A DNA stretch of 64,000 bases from Chloroflexota bacterium (GTDB lineage Bacteria > Chloroflexota > Anaerolineae > Anaerolineales > Anaerolineaceae), in contig SLTK01000007.1 in assembly GCA_004347695.1 (NCBI GenBank), positions 226,823-290,822 of the forward strand, in the 5' to 3' direction. The position numbers and the translations under genes were made by a program. Positions 16,274 to 23,865 of this stretch are shown here, piece after piece. Below the pieces are notes generated by a model, which did no database searches, was not told where the DNA came from, and worked only from the letters and a program-made list of their open reading frames with translations. The first letter of the stretch is position 1. The number at the start of each line of letters is the position of its first letter.

Positions 16274-16693
16274 CTAATGGAGCGTTCGTTCGCCGTTGCC
16301 GTGCCCCAGTTGTTCCGCCACAATCAGGAAATCGTTGGCAGAAATCATACCCACCACCGTACCGTTGGCATCCGCAACCGGCAGATGGTGAATGCGGTGA
16401 TCTTTCATGACCTTGGCGCATTCTACGATCGTCATCTGGGTGGTGACGGTGATCAAGGGTGAGCTCATAATCTCATGAACTTTCACCGTCGAAGGATCGC
16501 GCCCTTGAGCAACGATCTTGTCACAAATATCGATCGAGGTGACAATGCCGTATTCAGGCGACTCCTTGGTCTTCTTGGTGATCAAGTTATTGACATACCT
16601 TCTGCGCATGATTCCCAATGCTTCAGTGATTGTACTGTTCGGATCGACGAAAACGACCAGGTCGTTCATCCAATCACGCACGGTATTTAACAT
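16274..16693 (-). CDS. CBS-domain pair protein
   Basis: A 139-aa stand-alone Bateman module. First CBS repeat: MNDLVVFVDPNSTITEALGIMRRRYVNNL split about residues 9-36, closing with YGIVTSIDICDKIV; second: IMSSPLITVTTQMTIVECAKVMKDHRIHHLPV closing with VVGMISANDFL. Such pairs bind adenosyl ligands (AMP, ATP, SAM) and regulate partner proteins. AAGGAG precedes the ATG. No fused effector domain; target unknown. Monocistronic, divergent features on neither side. Confidence 0.85.
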   Translation of the reverse strand: MLNTVRDWMNDLVVFVDPNSTITEALGIMRRRYVNNLITKKTKESPEYGIVTSIDICDKIVAQGRDPSTVKVHEIMSSPLITVTTQMTIVECAKVMKDHRIHHLPVADANGTVVGMISANDFLIVAEQLGHGNGERTLH

Positions 16694-16855
16694 AACCCCT
16701 TCTCCTTGAGAATTCTTATGATAGTCGTGCTTTTGCGCATCTGCAATGATTTGATTGCGTAGAACAGGTACCGCTTAAATCAGTATAGCATATGGAAGAT
16801 AAAAGACAACCTGTTGAAAATCAACTGTTCGGCGGGCAAACTACACGGAAGAAAG

Positions 16856-17632
16856 TTACCCTCCGATATGCCAATCCCAGGTGCGCAGGGTTTCCAGCGA
16901 GCGGTGGGCAGTAAAATCCAATTGGACCGGACAAATCGATACAAAATTACCGGCCAACGCGCCAATGTCTGTGCCTTCCTCTGGCACTCCGGTCGGGGCA
17001 TCTCCACCGATCCAGTAATAGGGTTTGCCGCGCGGGTCCTCGCGTGAAACCAGCACATCCCGATAAATCCGCAGGCCAAGCCGGGTCACCAGGGAACCTT
17101 TGATTTCACTCATGGGAAGATTTGGCACATTTACATTGAGCAGGACATTTTGAGGAAGCCCATTTTTTTGCACCATTCCCACCACCTGGGCTGCAATGGC
17201 TGCTGCTGTGTCATAGAAATAGAGAGTTGAGCCGGTTTCGCTCGTATCCAGTGAAAACGCCAGCGACGGCAGTCCGCAGATCGCACCTTCCATGGCAGCG
17301 GTTACCGTACCGGAATAGGTCATGTCGTGACCGACATTGGCGCCCGGGTTGATCCCCGAGACCACCAGATCGACCGGCTCTGTCAGAATGCCAAGGACCG
17401 CCAGCGCAACGCAATCTGAGGGTGCGCCGTCGGTCGCCAGAGCCGGGTAGTCGTCAGCCAGCCGGGCCTCGGTCACGCGCAGCGGGCGGTGCAGGGTTTT
17501 TACATGCCCGGAAGCGCTCCAGTTACGGTCGGGTGCAAGCACCGATACTTTGCCCAGCGGCAGCATAGCCCGAGTTAAAGCCAGCAAACCCGGGGCATTC
17601 ACCCCGTCATCATTGGTCACTAAGATGTGCAT
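16856..17632 (-). CDS. surE: 5'/3'-nucleotidase SurE
   Basis: Metal-dependent phosphatase acting on nucleoside 5'- and 3'-monophosphates and short polyphosphates, linked to stationary-phase survival. MHILVTNDDGVNAPGL contains the metal-binding Asp8-Asp9; RNWSASGH, a SGINPGANVGHDMTYSGTVTAA block (Asn and Ser ligands) and FVSICPVQLDFTAH near the end complete the fold. Length 258 aa is typical. Single gene. Confidence 0.94.
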   Translation of the reverse strand: MHILVTNDDGVNAPGLLALTRAMLPLGKVSVLAPDRNWSASGHVKTLHRPLRVTEARLADDYPALATDGAPSDCVALAVLGILTEPVDLVVSGINPGANVGHDMTYSGTVTAAMEGAICGLPSLAFSLDTSETGSTLYFYDTAAAIAAQVVGMVQKNGLPQNVLLNVNVPNLPMSEIKGSLVTRLGLRIYRDVLVSREDPRGKPYYWIGGDAPTGVPEEGTDIGALAGNFVSICPVQLDFTAHRSLETLRTWDWHIGG

Positions 17633-17718
17633 TGTTTACCCCGAAAAGTCCAGTTTTTTCTTCCAATAATTCGATCCGAGCGGACAGGTTTATGCATGAT
17701 TATATACCCCCGTGGAAC

Positions 17719-17900
17719 GATTTTGGTTGTGAGACCCCCAGGAGATCGAAGCAATCGAGCCGGAATTTAAAGCTGCCAGCCTGAAGCCAGACAACCCGGC
17801 TGACAGACGAATATCGCTGCGCGCCCCTCGGTCACTCGCGATGGCAGTTGGACCTGTTGTCATTGCGAATGTAGTGAAGCGAAATGAAGCAATCTGCGTT
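17719..17900. repeat. degenerate dispersed repeat (GAAGCAATC type)
   Basis: Contains GAGACCCCCAGGAGATCGAAGCAATC at the left and CATTGCGAATGTAGTGAAGCGAAATGAAGCAATC at the right (each read in pieces). A related stretch lies at 41249-41290. This class of AT-poor non-coding repeat is common between genes in Chloroflexota and does not encode a protein; short open frames here are fortuitous. Confidence 0.45.
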
Positions 17901-17921
17901 AACCGAAAGTGGTATCCGTTA

Positions 17922-18055
17922 GTTGGATTGAGGGCGAGAAAGGCATTATTGAAAAAAAGGACTGTGTTGCAGCCCGAAATCCAACGGTTCGCCGCGTTCT
18001 GGTTGTTGGGTTTTGTGGCCAAAAAAAGACAATATTCCGTCGTTCGGCTTTCGTC
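17922..18055. repeat. long direct repeat, copy 1
   Basis: About 134 bp beginning GTTGGATTGAGGGCGAGAAAGG and ending TTCGGCTTTCGTC. It matches 18143-18274 with only scattered differences, including a shared GGACTGTGTTGCAGCCC and CCAACGGTTCGCCGCGTTCTG. No open frame of quality. Confidence 0.7.
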
Positions 18056-18060
18056 GCCGC

Positions 18061-18120
18061 TCACTCGCAGAGTACCCTGCCCGCAGGGTACCCTGTGGGT
18101 GTAGGCAACCCAACCTACGA
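18061..18120. repeat. 60-bp hairpin-bearing repeat, copy 1
   Basis: Core stem 18072-18079 / 18084-18091 (GTACCCTG, loop CCCG, CAGGGTAC). Identical in length to 18437-18496, differing at two bases that are paired with each other. Confidence 0.7.
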
Positions 18121-18142
18121 AAATATTGACGATCATTTGTAG

Positions 18143-18274
18143 GTTGGATTGAGGGCGAGTAAGGCATTATTGCAAAAAGGACTGTGTTGCAGCCCTCAAT
18201 CCAACGGTTCGCCGCGTTCTGGTTGTTGGGTTTTTTGGCCAAAAAAGGCAATATTCTGCCGTTCGGCTTTCGTC
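18143..18274. repeat. long direct repeat, copy 2
   Basis: About 132 bp, near-identical to 17922-18055. Followed by a degenerate third stretch (about 18330-18400) that retains CAGCCCGAAATCCAACG and GTTGGGTTTCGGG. Confidence 0.7.
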
Positions 18275-18436
18275 ACCCCTTTGCGAGTGAGGGCGGACAA
18301 TAGTTTCCCTTCGGTCACACGCTTTTGCAGCCCGAAATCCAACGATTATTATTGGTTTATCCCTCTGTGCCTGTTGGATATTGTTGGGTTTCGGGGCTGC
18401 CCGAAAAATTCTTTAATCATCGCTCTTAACTGCCCC

Positions 18437-18496
18437 TCACTCGCAGAGTGCCCTGCCCGCAGGGCACCCTGTGGGTGTAGGCAACCCAACCTACGA
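18437..18496. repeat. 60-bp hairpin-bearing repeat, copy 2
   Basis: Core stem 18048-equivalent here 18448-18455 / 18460-18467 (GTGCCCTG, loop CCCG, CAGGGCAC). The A-T pair of copy 1 is a G-C pair here, a compensatory change. Confidence 0.7.
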
Positions 18497-18520
18497 TGTT
18501 TCACGATGACAAAATAATCA

Positions 18521-18549
18521 TAAAAAAGGCCGCGGCATTTCTGCCGCGG
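18521..18549 (-). terminator. terminator of the radical SAM gene
   Basis: CCGCGGCA (18530-18537) pairs perfectly with TGCCGCGG (18542-18549). On the minus strand the hairpin is followed by CCTTTTTTA, a classic intrinsic terminator. Confidence 0.9.
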
Positions 18550-18558
18550 TTCCTCGTG

Positions 18559-20346
18559 TTAGTTATCGCGAAAAATCTTGGCCCGGTCGTGCCACCAGTC
18601 CCCCGCCACGCGAGCAGCAGCCTGAAACAAATTGATCGTCGGTCCATGCATCGGAATTTCAAGCTCGCGTTTATCGCAAACCGTCGAAAGATTGGCGTCA
18701 TCCACGTGGTGTTTAAGGTCATTCAGGTGCACCTGACGCTGCGCCGGATCTGAAACGGTCTGCACAATGCGATCGATCTCAGCCATCAGTGCTACCGCGC
18801 GCGTGATGCGTTGGTCGGTGGCCTGCACCTGAGCAGCCTTGAGCACGCCAAACTCACCCTTCATCAGGTTCAACTGACGACCGGATTCATAGGTAGCGTT
18901 TGCAATTTGGTCGCGGTTCATCCAGATGGTCTCGTAATTGAGCACGTATTTCCAGGAAGGCGCCAGTAACTGGCGGCGGTGCTCTTCAAGGGTGCGGGCG
19001 AACAGCCGGTAGCCGTGTTTATCCGGTTCCTCGAAGGCGCGGCTGCCTGGGTCAACAAACGGCGCCAGCGGCGAGATGAAAGGAATCACCCGGTGTTCAC
19101 CACCGCGGTCGTATCTTTTCAGCATCTGCCGCGAATATTCGACCGTGCCCATTACCGACTCATAGGTTTGGCCTTTCAGGCCAACCATAAAGAACAAATC
19201 CAGGCGTTTGCAGCCGGCATCCAGGGCATCGTCCATGCTGCGCTCGATGTCCACGGTGGAGTATGGTCGGCCAAAGGCTTTCCGTACCGGTTCATCATGT
19301 GATTCCATCGAAATTTCGACGGTGAAATTAGGTATCGCTTTGGCAACGTCCTGGAAGAACTTTTTAGGGGCTGCATCGAACAATTCGATGAAAACCGGCT
19401 TTTTGTATCCAGAAATGGCATCCAGGAAACGGCGGGTGTATTCTTCGCCTGGCTGCCGGATATCGCCAAGGATAAATACAGGGCCTTTGGAATATTCGCC
19501 GATGCGGCGAATGTCCTGCGCCAACAGCTCCGGCGAACGGTATGCCGGGCGCTGGCGGTTGGAAATGCCGCGGAAAGCGCAAGCCGAACCGCCGCAGGTG
19601 GTGCAATTATAGCGGCAGCCGCGTACTGTGAGCGCCGCAGTGATGGGGTACTTCATCCAGTTGCGGAAGGGTTTATAGCTGGCCAGGTCGCGGTAACGTA
19701 CCACTGACCGCAGTACATGGGTGTAATCCAGCAGCAAATCGTCCAGGTTATCCGGGCTGTATGAGATCGGGTTGGCGTGCATCTCGCCGTCACCGGTCTT
19801 GTACACCAGGTTGGGTATGGCTTCCAGCCGGCCAGCGTCCAACGATAATGGTTCAGGCCGCATCTCGCCGCCGGCCCGCAGGTATTGCATCAACATCAAC
19901 AGCGGGAGTTCGGTTGAATCGCCGCGAATGATGAAATCAACGGACGGGTAGCTGATTAATTCTTTATAGAAATAACTCGATGAGAAACCCCCGAACAAAA
20001 CCGGCGATTTGGGATGGTATCGTTTGACGATTTTTGAAATTTCAACCGAGCCGTGGGCATGCGGCAGCCAGTGCAGGTCAATCCCATATACCATTGAATC
20101 CAGCTTCTGGATGTAGTCTTCGACGTCAAAGTTGATATCATCCAGCATACGGACGGCCAGGTTGACGATTCGTGTTTGCAGGTCATGGCGTTCCAGGTAC
20201 TCCGCCATGGTGGTAAAACCGATCGGATACATTTCGAAGACCGGCGTTGAAGGTACCAGGTCGCTGACCGGCCCGTAAAGAATGGATTCTCGCCGGAAAT
20301 CATATACGCTTGGAGCGTGAAGCAGGGTCAAATCAGGGATTGCCAT
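18559..20346 (-). CDS. B12-binding/radical SAM protein
   Basis: A 595-aa protein. The first 150 residues resemble a B12-binding Rossmann domain (PIGFTTMAEYLERHDLQTRIVNL, then SPVLFGGFSSSYF and VDFIIRGDSTELPL), without a clear D-x-H-x-x-G. The radical SAM core starts with ALTVRGCRYNCTTCGGSA, with Cys244, Cys248 and Cys251 holding the 4Fe-4S cluster; FILGDIRQPGEEYT and FFMVGLKGQTYESV are later barrel strands. The layout resembles the Ta0216-type family (TIGR04190), whose substrate is unknown. Start ATG behind GAGGTAA. A stand-alone gene with its own strong terminator. Confidence 0.82.
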   Translation of the reverse strand: MAIPDLTLLHAPSVYDFRRESILYGPVSDLVPSTPVFEMYPIGFTTMAEYLERHDLQTRIVNLAVRMLDDINFDVEDYIQKLDSMVYGIDLHWLPHAHGSVEISKIVKRYHPKSPVLFGGFSSSYFYKELISYPSVDFIIRGDSTELPLLMLMQYLRAGGEMRPEPLSLDAGRLEAIPNLVYKTGDGEMHANPISYSPDNLDDLLLDYTHVLRSVVRYRDLASYKPFRNWMKYPITAALTVRGCRYNCTTCGGSACAFRGISNRQRPAYRSPELLAQDIRRIGEYSKGPVFILGDIRQPGEEYTRRFLDAISGYKKPVFIELFDAAPKKFFQDVAKAIPNFTVEISMESHDEPVRKAFGRPYSTVDIERSMDDALDAGCKRLDLFFMVGLKGQTYESVMGTVEYSRQMLKRYDRGGEHRVIPFISPLAPFVDPGSRAFEEPDKHGYRLFARTLEEHRRQLLAPSWKYVLNYETIWMNRDQIANATYESGRQLNLMKGEFGVLKAAQVQATDQRITRAVALMAEIDRIVQTVSDPAQRQVHLNDLKHHVDDANLSTVCDKRELEIPMHGPTINLFQAAARVAGDWWHDRAKIFRDN

Positions 20347-20674
20347 GGATTTACCTCGGGAGATGGCTTGCGCCTTGGGAAAACCAATAAATCAGGGGTA
20401 CTATTAAAAAAGCGTTCAGGCGAACGCATTTACAAAATCATCAGTCGTAAATGAAGGGACTGGTTTGCAATGCTCTGTGATTCTTAAAATTACCGGTAAA
20501 GCCAATAATTCGTTTGTCGTTGGTAATTCTTTTCACAAACGCAATTCATTATACCATTATCAAATTGCTATAGATTAATATACGCCAAACTTAGGAAAAA
20601 GATACTACAAGTAGGATAACAAATTACCTCTTTTTTCTGGGACTAATCTGACATTCTTCCCCCTGATTATATAA

Positions 20675-20700
20675 AAACAGCCGCCCAAAAGCGGCTGTTT
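20675..20700. terminator. bidirectional terminator
   Basis: AAACAGCCGC (20675-20684) pairs with GCGGCTGTTT (20691-20700) around CCAAAA. It terminates the small gene at 20758-20943 (minus). The rest of 20347-20674 shows only AT-rich upstream sequence of the radical SAM gene. Confidence 0.85.
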
Positions 20701-20757
20701 AATACCGATAAGTAAGCGCTTGCGCACCAATAAACTTTTTTTGTGAAACACTGCCAG

Positions 20758-20943
20758 CTAAGCGGGTTGGCGCAGCGAGACCAGTTCCTGTTCCACAGCA
20801 ATTATTTCGGCTTTCAAATCGCGCAGGTAATTCTCCAAACGCACGATATATTCGTCGCGGGAAAGTTCGACAACATCCGTCTCTAATTCAGCAGTCTGGC
20901 AACCGCACGATCCACCGCAAGCACATTCATGATCACTGGACAT
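20758..20943 (-). CDS. small protein with Cys cluster and coiled coil
   Basis: A 61-aa protein with AAGGAGA before its ATG and a terminator after its stop, so it is very likely expressed. The N-terminus has four cysteines in C-A-C-(3)-C-G-C (Cys7, 9, 13, 15), which could bind zinc or an iron-sulfur cluster. The rest, from about residue 22, is an amphipathic helix (EYIVRLENYLRDLKAEIIAVEQEL) with heptad-like spacing. Reminiscent of DUF5320-like Cys-plus-coiled-coil proteins; function unknown. Confidence 0.65.
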   Translation of the reverse strand: MSSDHECACGGSCGCQTAELETDVVELSRDEYIVRLENYLRDLKAEIIAVEQELVSLRQPA

Positions 20944-21103
20944 AGCGCGTCTCCTTTGTTGGTCGGTTTGAGTTCTTCGGCAATATTATAACCAATATTA
21001 CCATTTTTGTAAAATTAAGGTTCAATTAGACTATATTACCCATTACAAACCATAGGAGATTGCCCAATTCGATCAGCAAACATTTAAATAAAGGAGGCAA
21101 TCC

Positions 21104-21132
21104 TTGCCAGCAGTATGGGGAGATGATATAAT
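21104..21132 (+). promoter_or_regulatory. promoter of tRNA-Val
   Basis: TTGCCA at 21104-21109, 17-nt spacer, TATAAT at 21127-21132, placing the start a few nt before the mature tRNA 5' end at 21144. Confidence 0.7.
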
Positions 21133-21143
21133 TTTGGCACCCA

Positions 21144-21218
<75 letters not shown>

Positions 21219-21270
21219 CTATACCGCAAATATTTTGTCATTGTGAAATCATTCGAGTGTGCATGCGCCC

Positions 21271-21299
21271 CTAATGATCAGTAACCCAGGCCCTGACAG
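21271..21299. repeat. 29-bp imperfect direct repeat, left copy
   Basis: TAATGATCAGTAACCCAGGC... matches 22413-22441 at about 25 of 29 positions. The right copy is the 3' end of the pseudogene at 22420-22815, so this copy looks like a leftover 3' end of a related gene. Confidence 0.5.
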
Positions 21300-21399
21300 G
21301 TCTAGGTTTCGCTTTAATCGCATTATGTTACGGAAAAACGAAAAACCAAAGTATTGATCGGATAGAACAGTGAAAATTATGCTATAATGCAAATAAGGT

Positions 21400-21421
21400 A
21401 TTATGTTCTATTTGTGTTCTA
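21400..21421. promoter_or_regulatory. TGTTCTA repeats, possible operator of the Panacea pair
   Basis: TGTTCTA occurs at 21404-21410 and 21415-21421 in direct orientation (GTTC-N7-GTTC), with an inverted TAGAACA at 21363-21369. A -10 box TATAAT lies at 21383-21388. The first site is part of the 12-mer also found in the operator at 3506-3552. Confidence 0.45.
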
Positions 21422-21451
21422 TATTTCCTTTCCACGATCTGGAAGGATGTC

Positions 21452-21997
21452 ATGTTCCCGCAGTATAACGAAAAGAAAACAACACAAATAGCTGCCTACT
21501 TGTTGCAGAAGGCAGGTGGTGTTATGCACTACCTTAAGCTCCTGAAGCTCCTCTATTTACTTGATAGAGCTGCTTTGAAAGTTTGGAGAGAGCCATTAAC
21601 AAATGACAAGTATTATTCTATGCGTCACGGCCCGGTACTAAGTAATACATATGATCGTATTCGTTATCGCAGCCCAATTGATGTTGATTCATACTGGTAC
21701 AACTGTATTTCAGAGCCGAAGAATTATCAGGTGAAATTAATAACGCCTTGTAGTGTGTCCGAACTTTCTCCAGCTGAGATTCAATTAATTGATATAATTT
21801 ATCGCCAGTTTGGGGATTGGGATCGGTGGAAATTGCGTGATTATTGCCACACACTCCCAGAATATAAACAGACGACCTCATCAATTCCCATCGATCTTAA
21901 AGAGATTTTATTGGCTATCGGAAAAAACGAAGACGAAATAAATCAAATAGAAATCGAACTCAAAGATCAAGCCTATCTGGATGCCCTATTTGGTTGA
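21452..21997 (+). CDS. Panacea-domain (DUF4065) antitoxin-like protein
   Basis: A 181-aa protein. The N-terminal 110 residues match the Panacea (DUF4065, SocA/GepA-like) domain: AAYLLQKAGGVMHYLKLLKLLYLLDRAAL, then YYSMRHGPVLSNTYDRI and the later LSPAEIQLIDIIYRQFGDWDRWKLRDYCHTLPEYK, quoted here in parts. Panacea proteins are known as hyperpromiscuous antitoxins paired with unrelated toxins. It starts behind GGAAGGA and the next gene begins 4 nt after its stop, the usual two-gene toxin-antitoxin layout. Sequence is AT-richer than the neighbourhood, fitting horizontal acquisition. Antitoxin role is inferred from family and context. Confidence 0.8.
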   Translation: MFPQYNEKKTTQIAAYLLQKAGGVMHYLKLLKLLYLLDRAALKVWREPLTNDKYYSMRHGPVLSNTYDRIRYRSPIDVDSYWYNCISEPKNYQVKLITPCSVSELSPAEIQLIDIIYRQFGDWDRWKLRDYCHTLPEYKQTTSSIPIDLKEILLAIGKNEDEINQIEIELKDQAYLDALFG

Positions 21998-22001
21998 TTA
22001 A

Positions 22002-22409
22002 ATGACATTCTCTGCCATTCCTGGGGAAACACTATTGATCCCAACGCCGAATCGTAATGACCCAAATGGTGCGAGAAAACATCTCAACATCATAATCACC
22101 GACATTGACCCGGTAACAGGGACAGTAATTATTGTAGGTATTGAATCATATTGGCGTGGTTGCGATACCACCACAGTTATTCGGCAAGGTGAGCATCCCA
22201 GCATAACCCATAAGACATCCGTCAACTATGCCAAAGCAAGGATTGTCGAAGTTACTCGGTTATTGGACTTGGTAAAAAATCGATTTGCTATTCCTCAAGA
22301 TCCATGTTCGGAAGAGTTATTCAAAAGGATTAAGAGCGGCATCCGTAGATCCCCTCGGACTCCTAATAAAATCCGTGAACGGTTTGTTGATGATGAGTGG
22401 CCATTCTGA
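22002..22409 (+). CDS. Panacea partner, putative toxin of unrecognised family
   Basis: A 135-aa protein encoded 4 nt after the Panacea gene. The front half looks like a small beta barrel (GETLLIPTPNR, HLNIIITDIDPVTGTVIIVGI), with a YWRGCDTTTVI turn and GEHPSITHKTSVNYAKARIV, which has an overall resemblance to SH3-like PemK/MazF-type folds but no motif I can align. The C-terminal third is basic and helical (ELFKRIKSGIRRSPRTPNKI). By position it would be the toxin (PanT); sequence alone does not prove this. Confidence 0.55.
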   Translation: MTFSAIPGETLLIPTPNRNDPNGARKHLNIIITDIDPVTGTVIIVGIESYWRGCDTTTVIRQGEHPSITHKTSVNYAKARIVEVTRLLDLVKNRFAIPQDPCSEELFKRIKSGIRRSPRTPNKIRERFVDDEWPF

Positions 22410-22419
22410 TTTATAATGA

Positions 22420-22815
22420 TTAGAAACCCAGGCCTTGGCAGTGACCAGAGCCTGCATTTGTAATCTTCATTTTATAAATGCCGCTGCAGACGATTTGGTG
22501 ACCGTCTCTACCCGGATATGCAACTGTAGCTATGGGAAAGGTAGCGTAAACCACGCCAGCAGCAGTGTCGTTGACTGTGATGGTAATATTGATGCCTGCG
22601 AAGACGAATAAACCAACGATGCCAAATTTTCCGGTCGCGCTTACGGTTGTAAAGGTCCAGGATCCGGTGGTGACTACTCGCGTGTTATTGAACGATCCTG
22701 GTTATCCCTGCGGAAAGGCTGCGTAGCTGTAAAATGGTGCGGTGATGGTGGCGTTGTCGATCGAATAGTCCGCATTGCTGATGATCGTCAGAATGAAAGC
22801 TAACTTGCATTCCAT
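22420..22815 (-). pseudogene. nonsense-interrupted gene of unknown family
   Basis: On the minus strand ATG 22815 lies behind TAGGAG and opens a frame of 132 codons ending TAA at 22420, broken once by an in-frame TAA at codon 38 (after AAFPQG). Both sides read like one Thr/Ile/Val-rich beta protein (for example TTGSWTFTTVSATGKFGIVG and ITITVNDTAAGVVYATFP). The end, HCQGLGF, is echoed as CQGLGY at 21271-21299. No family recognised. A promoter TTGATT-16-TATAAT lies upstream (minus strand, about 22836-22863) next to the inverted repeat TTATAGAA/TTCTATAA at 22835-22856. Confidence 0.55.
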
Positions 22816-22986
22816 CTCCTAGCCAAAACATTAATTATAGAATAATAGTTCTATAAATCAATACCTATATTAGTTTATAATGACGTAATAATGGTGGGAT
22901 TATTCCAGATGGAATTGTGCAGGTGGTAAAGGGTCCTTACAGCACAGAATCTGTCTTCGCATATTTGAACAGCACAGAATCGGAAT

Positions 22987-23187
22987 ATGTCAATTTATCA
23001 TTTGACCCCGGACCAACCTTTATTTGGGTTCGATAATTACGACGATTTCTGGATTCATAAAGGCTCCGGTCGAAAAGTAAGGAGAAGACGGGATAAAAAT
23101 GAAATATCGAGTTTACCTAACAGCAACGGCCTGGACTTCCGACGCTACAATGCCGAAGAAATTAGAGCCCAAACCTTTCGAATTTGA
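22987..23187 (+). CDS. hypothetical small ORF
   Basis: A 66-codon frame starting MSIYHLTPDQPLFGFDNYDD and turning strongly basic (KVRRRRDKN). Only a weak GGA precedes the ATG. Its second half overlaps the better candidate at 23099-23305 in another frame, so at most the first part may be real, or the two may be halves of one frameshifted gene. A 13-bp repeat (ACAGCACAGAATC) occurs twice just upstream. Confidence 0.3.
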   Translation: MSIYHLTPDQPLFGFDNYDDFWIHKGSGRKVRRRRDKNEISSLPNSNGLDFRRYNAEEIRAQTFRI

Positions 23188-23305
23188 TGATATTGTCGAA
23201 TTTGATGGTGACCTCACCAAGGAAATTGCAATTTCCATAATTCAAAGGAAGTATCAGCGTCCATTAACCAAGATTAATGTGCTCGAAATTACACTTTTGG
23301 GATAG
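23099..23305 (+). CDS. hypothetical small protein
   Basis: A 68-aa frame, KYRVYLTATAWTSDATMPKK then an acidic EFDDIVEFDGDLTKE and a helical AISIIQRKYQRPLTK. Composition and helix/strand pattern look protein-like. AAGGAG is about 14 nt upstream of the ATG (long spacing), with GGGA nearer. It overlaps the convergent membrane-protein gene by 17 nt. Function unknown. Confidence 0.45.
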   Translation: MKYRVYLTATAWTSDATMPKKLEPKPFEFDDIVEFDGDLTKEIAISIIQRKYQRPLTKINVLEITLLG

Positions 23306-23792
23306 CAGCCATAAAGATGACAAGTATGATAATGACGCCCCACAATATCGCCGACCATTTTACGTAATTTGTTTTCTTAATGACTATTGGTCGGTTGAAT
23401 TTCATACTCTCCAAATAACTACTCAAAATCATTGCCTGCCGACCAATCTCTGGAACACATAGGTTTTTTGTTAAGATGTCGTAATCATCCGGAAACGGTT
23501 TTGTAATGGGCGTCGGCAGAAAACCTTTTATGGAAAAGAAGGTGAAGCCGCAATATGCCAATATCAGAAGGGCTAACAAAATCCAATAAGGAACTCTCCA
23601 GGAAGGCTCAACCTTAACAAAGAAAAGATTTAGAGAAATGACCAGGGAAATCACCACGCTGGCAGCCGTGAAAAATGATTTTGCTGTATCCCTGAGAATA
23701 GTCAGGCTGTGCCTTTGATCGGCCATATATCCAGAAACTTCACTGACCGCTACTTTTAAGCCTGCAATAATGTCGTCTTCAGTGTTTTCCAT
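23289..23792 (-). CDS. three-helix membrane protein of the accessory island
   Basis: A 167-aa protein. N-terminal soluble helix (AGLKVAVSEVSGYMADQRHS), two adjacent TM helices (AASVVISLVISLNLFFV; ILLALLILAYCGFTFFSI), a cytoplasmic-looking 60-residue loop with PTPITKPFPDDYDILTKNL, and a third TM (WSAILWGVIIILVIFMAAI) at the end. The 2+1 topology with a short sensor-like N-terminus resembles small membrane effectors seen next to defence genes, but no SLATT or Pycsar motif could be assigned. It lies between the Panacea pair and two tandem proline-rich mini-genes. Confidence 0.6.
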   Translation of the reverse strand: MENTEDDIIAGLKVAVSEVSGYMADQRHSLTILRDTAKSFFTAASVVISLVISLNLFFVKVEPSWRVPYWILLALLILAYCGFTFFSIKGFLPTPITKPFPDDYDILTKNLCVPEIGRQAMILSSYLESMKFNRPIVIKKTNYVKWSAILWGVIIILVIFMAAIPKV

Positions 23793-23865
23793 TTCCGCTA
23801 CTCCTTAGATATTTCATTCTATTGTAACCATTTCGAAAAATAAATCATTAGCAAGGAGAATTCAC

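Noticed and set aside
17841-18517. Several open frames of 70-120 codons
   Set aside because: They run through dispersed repeats and hairpins, lack ribosome sites and change frame between repeat copies.
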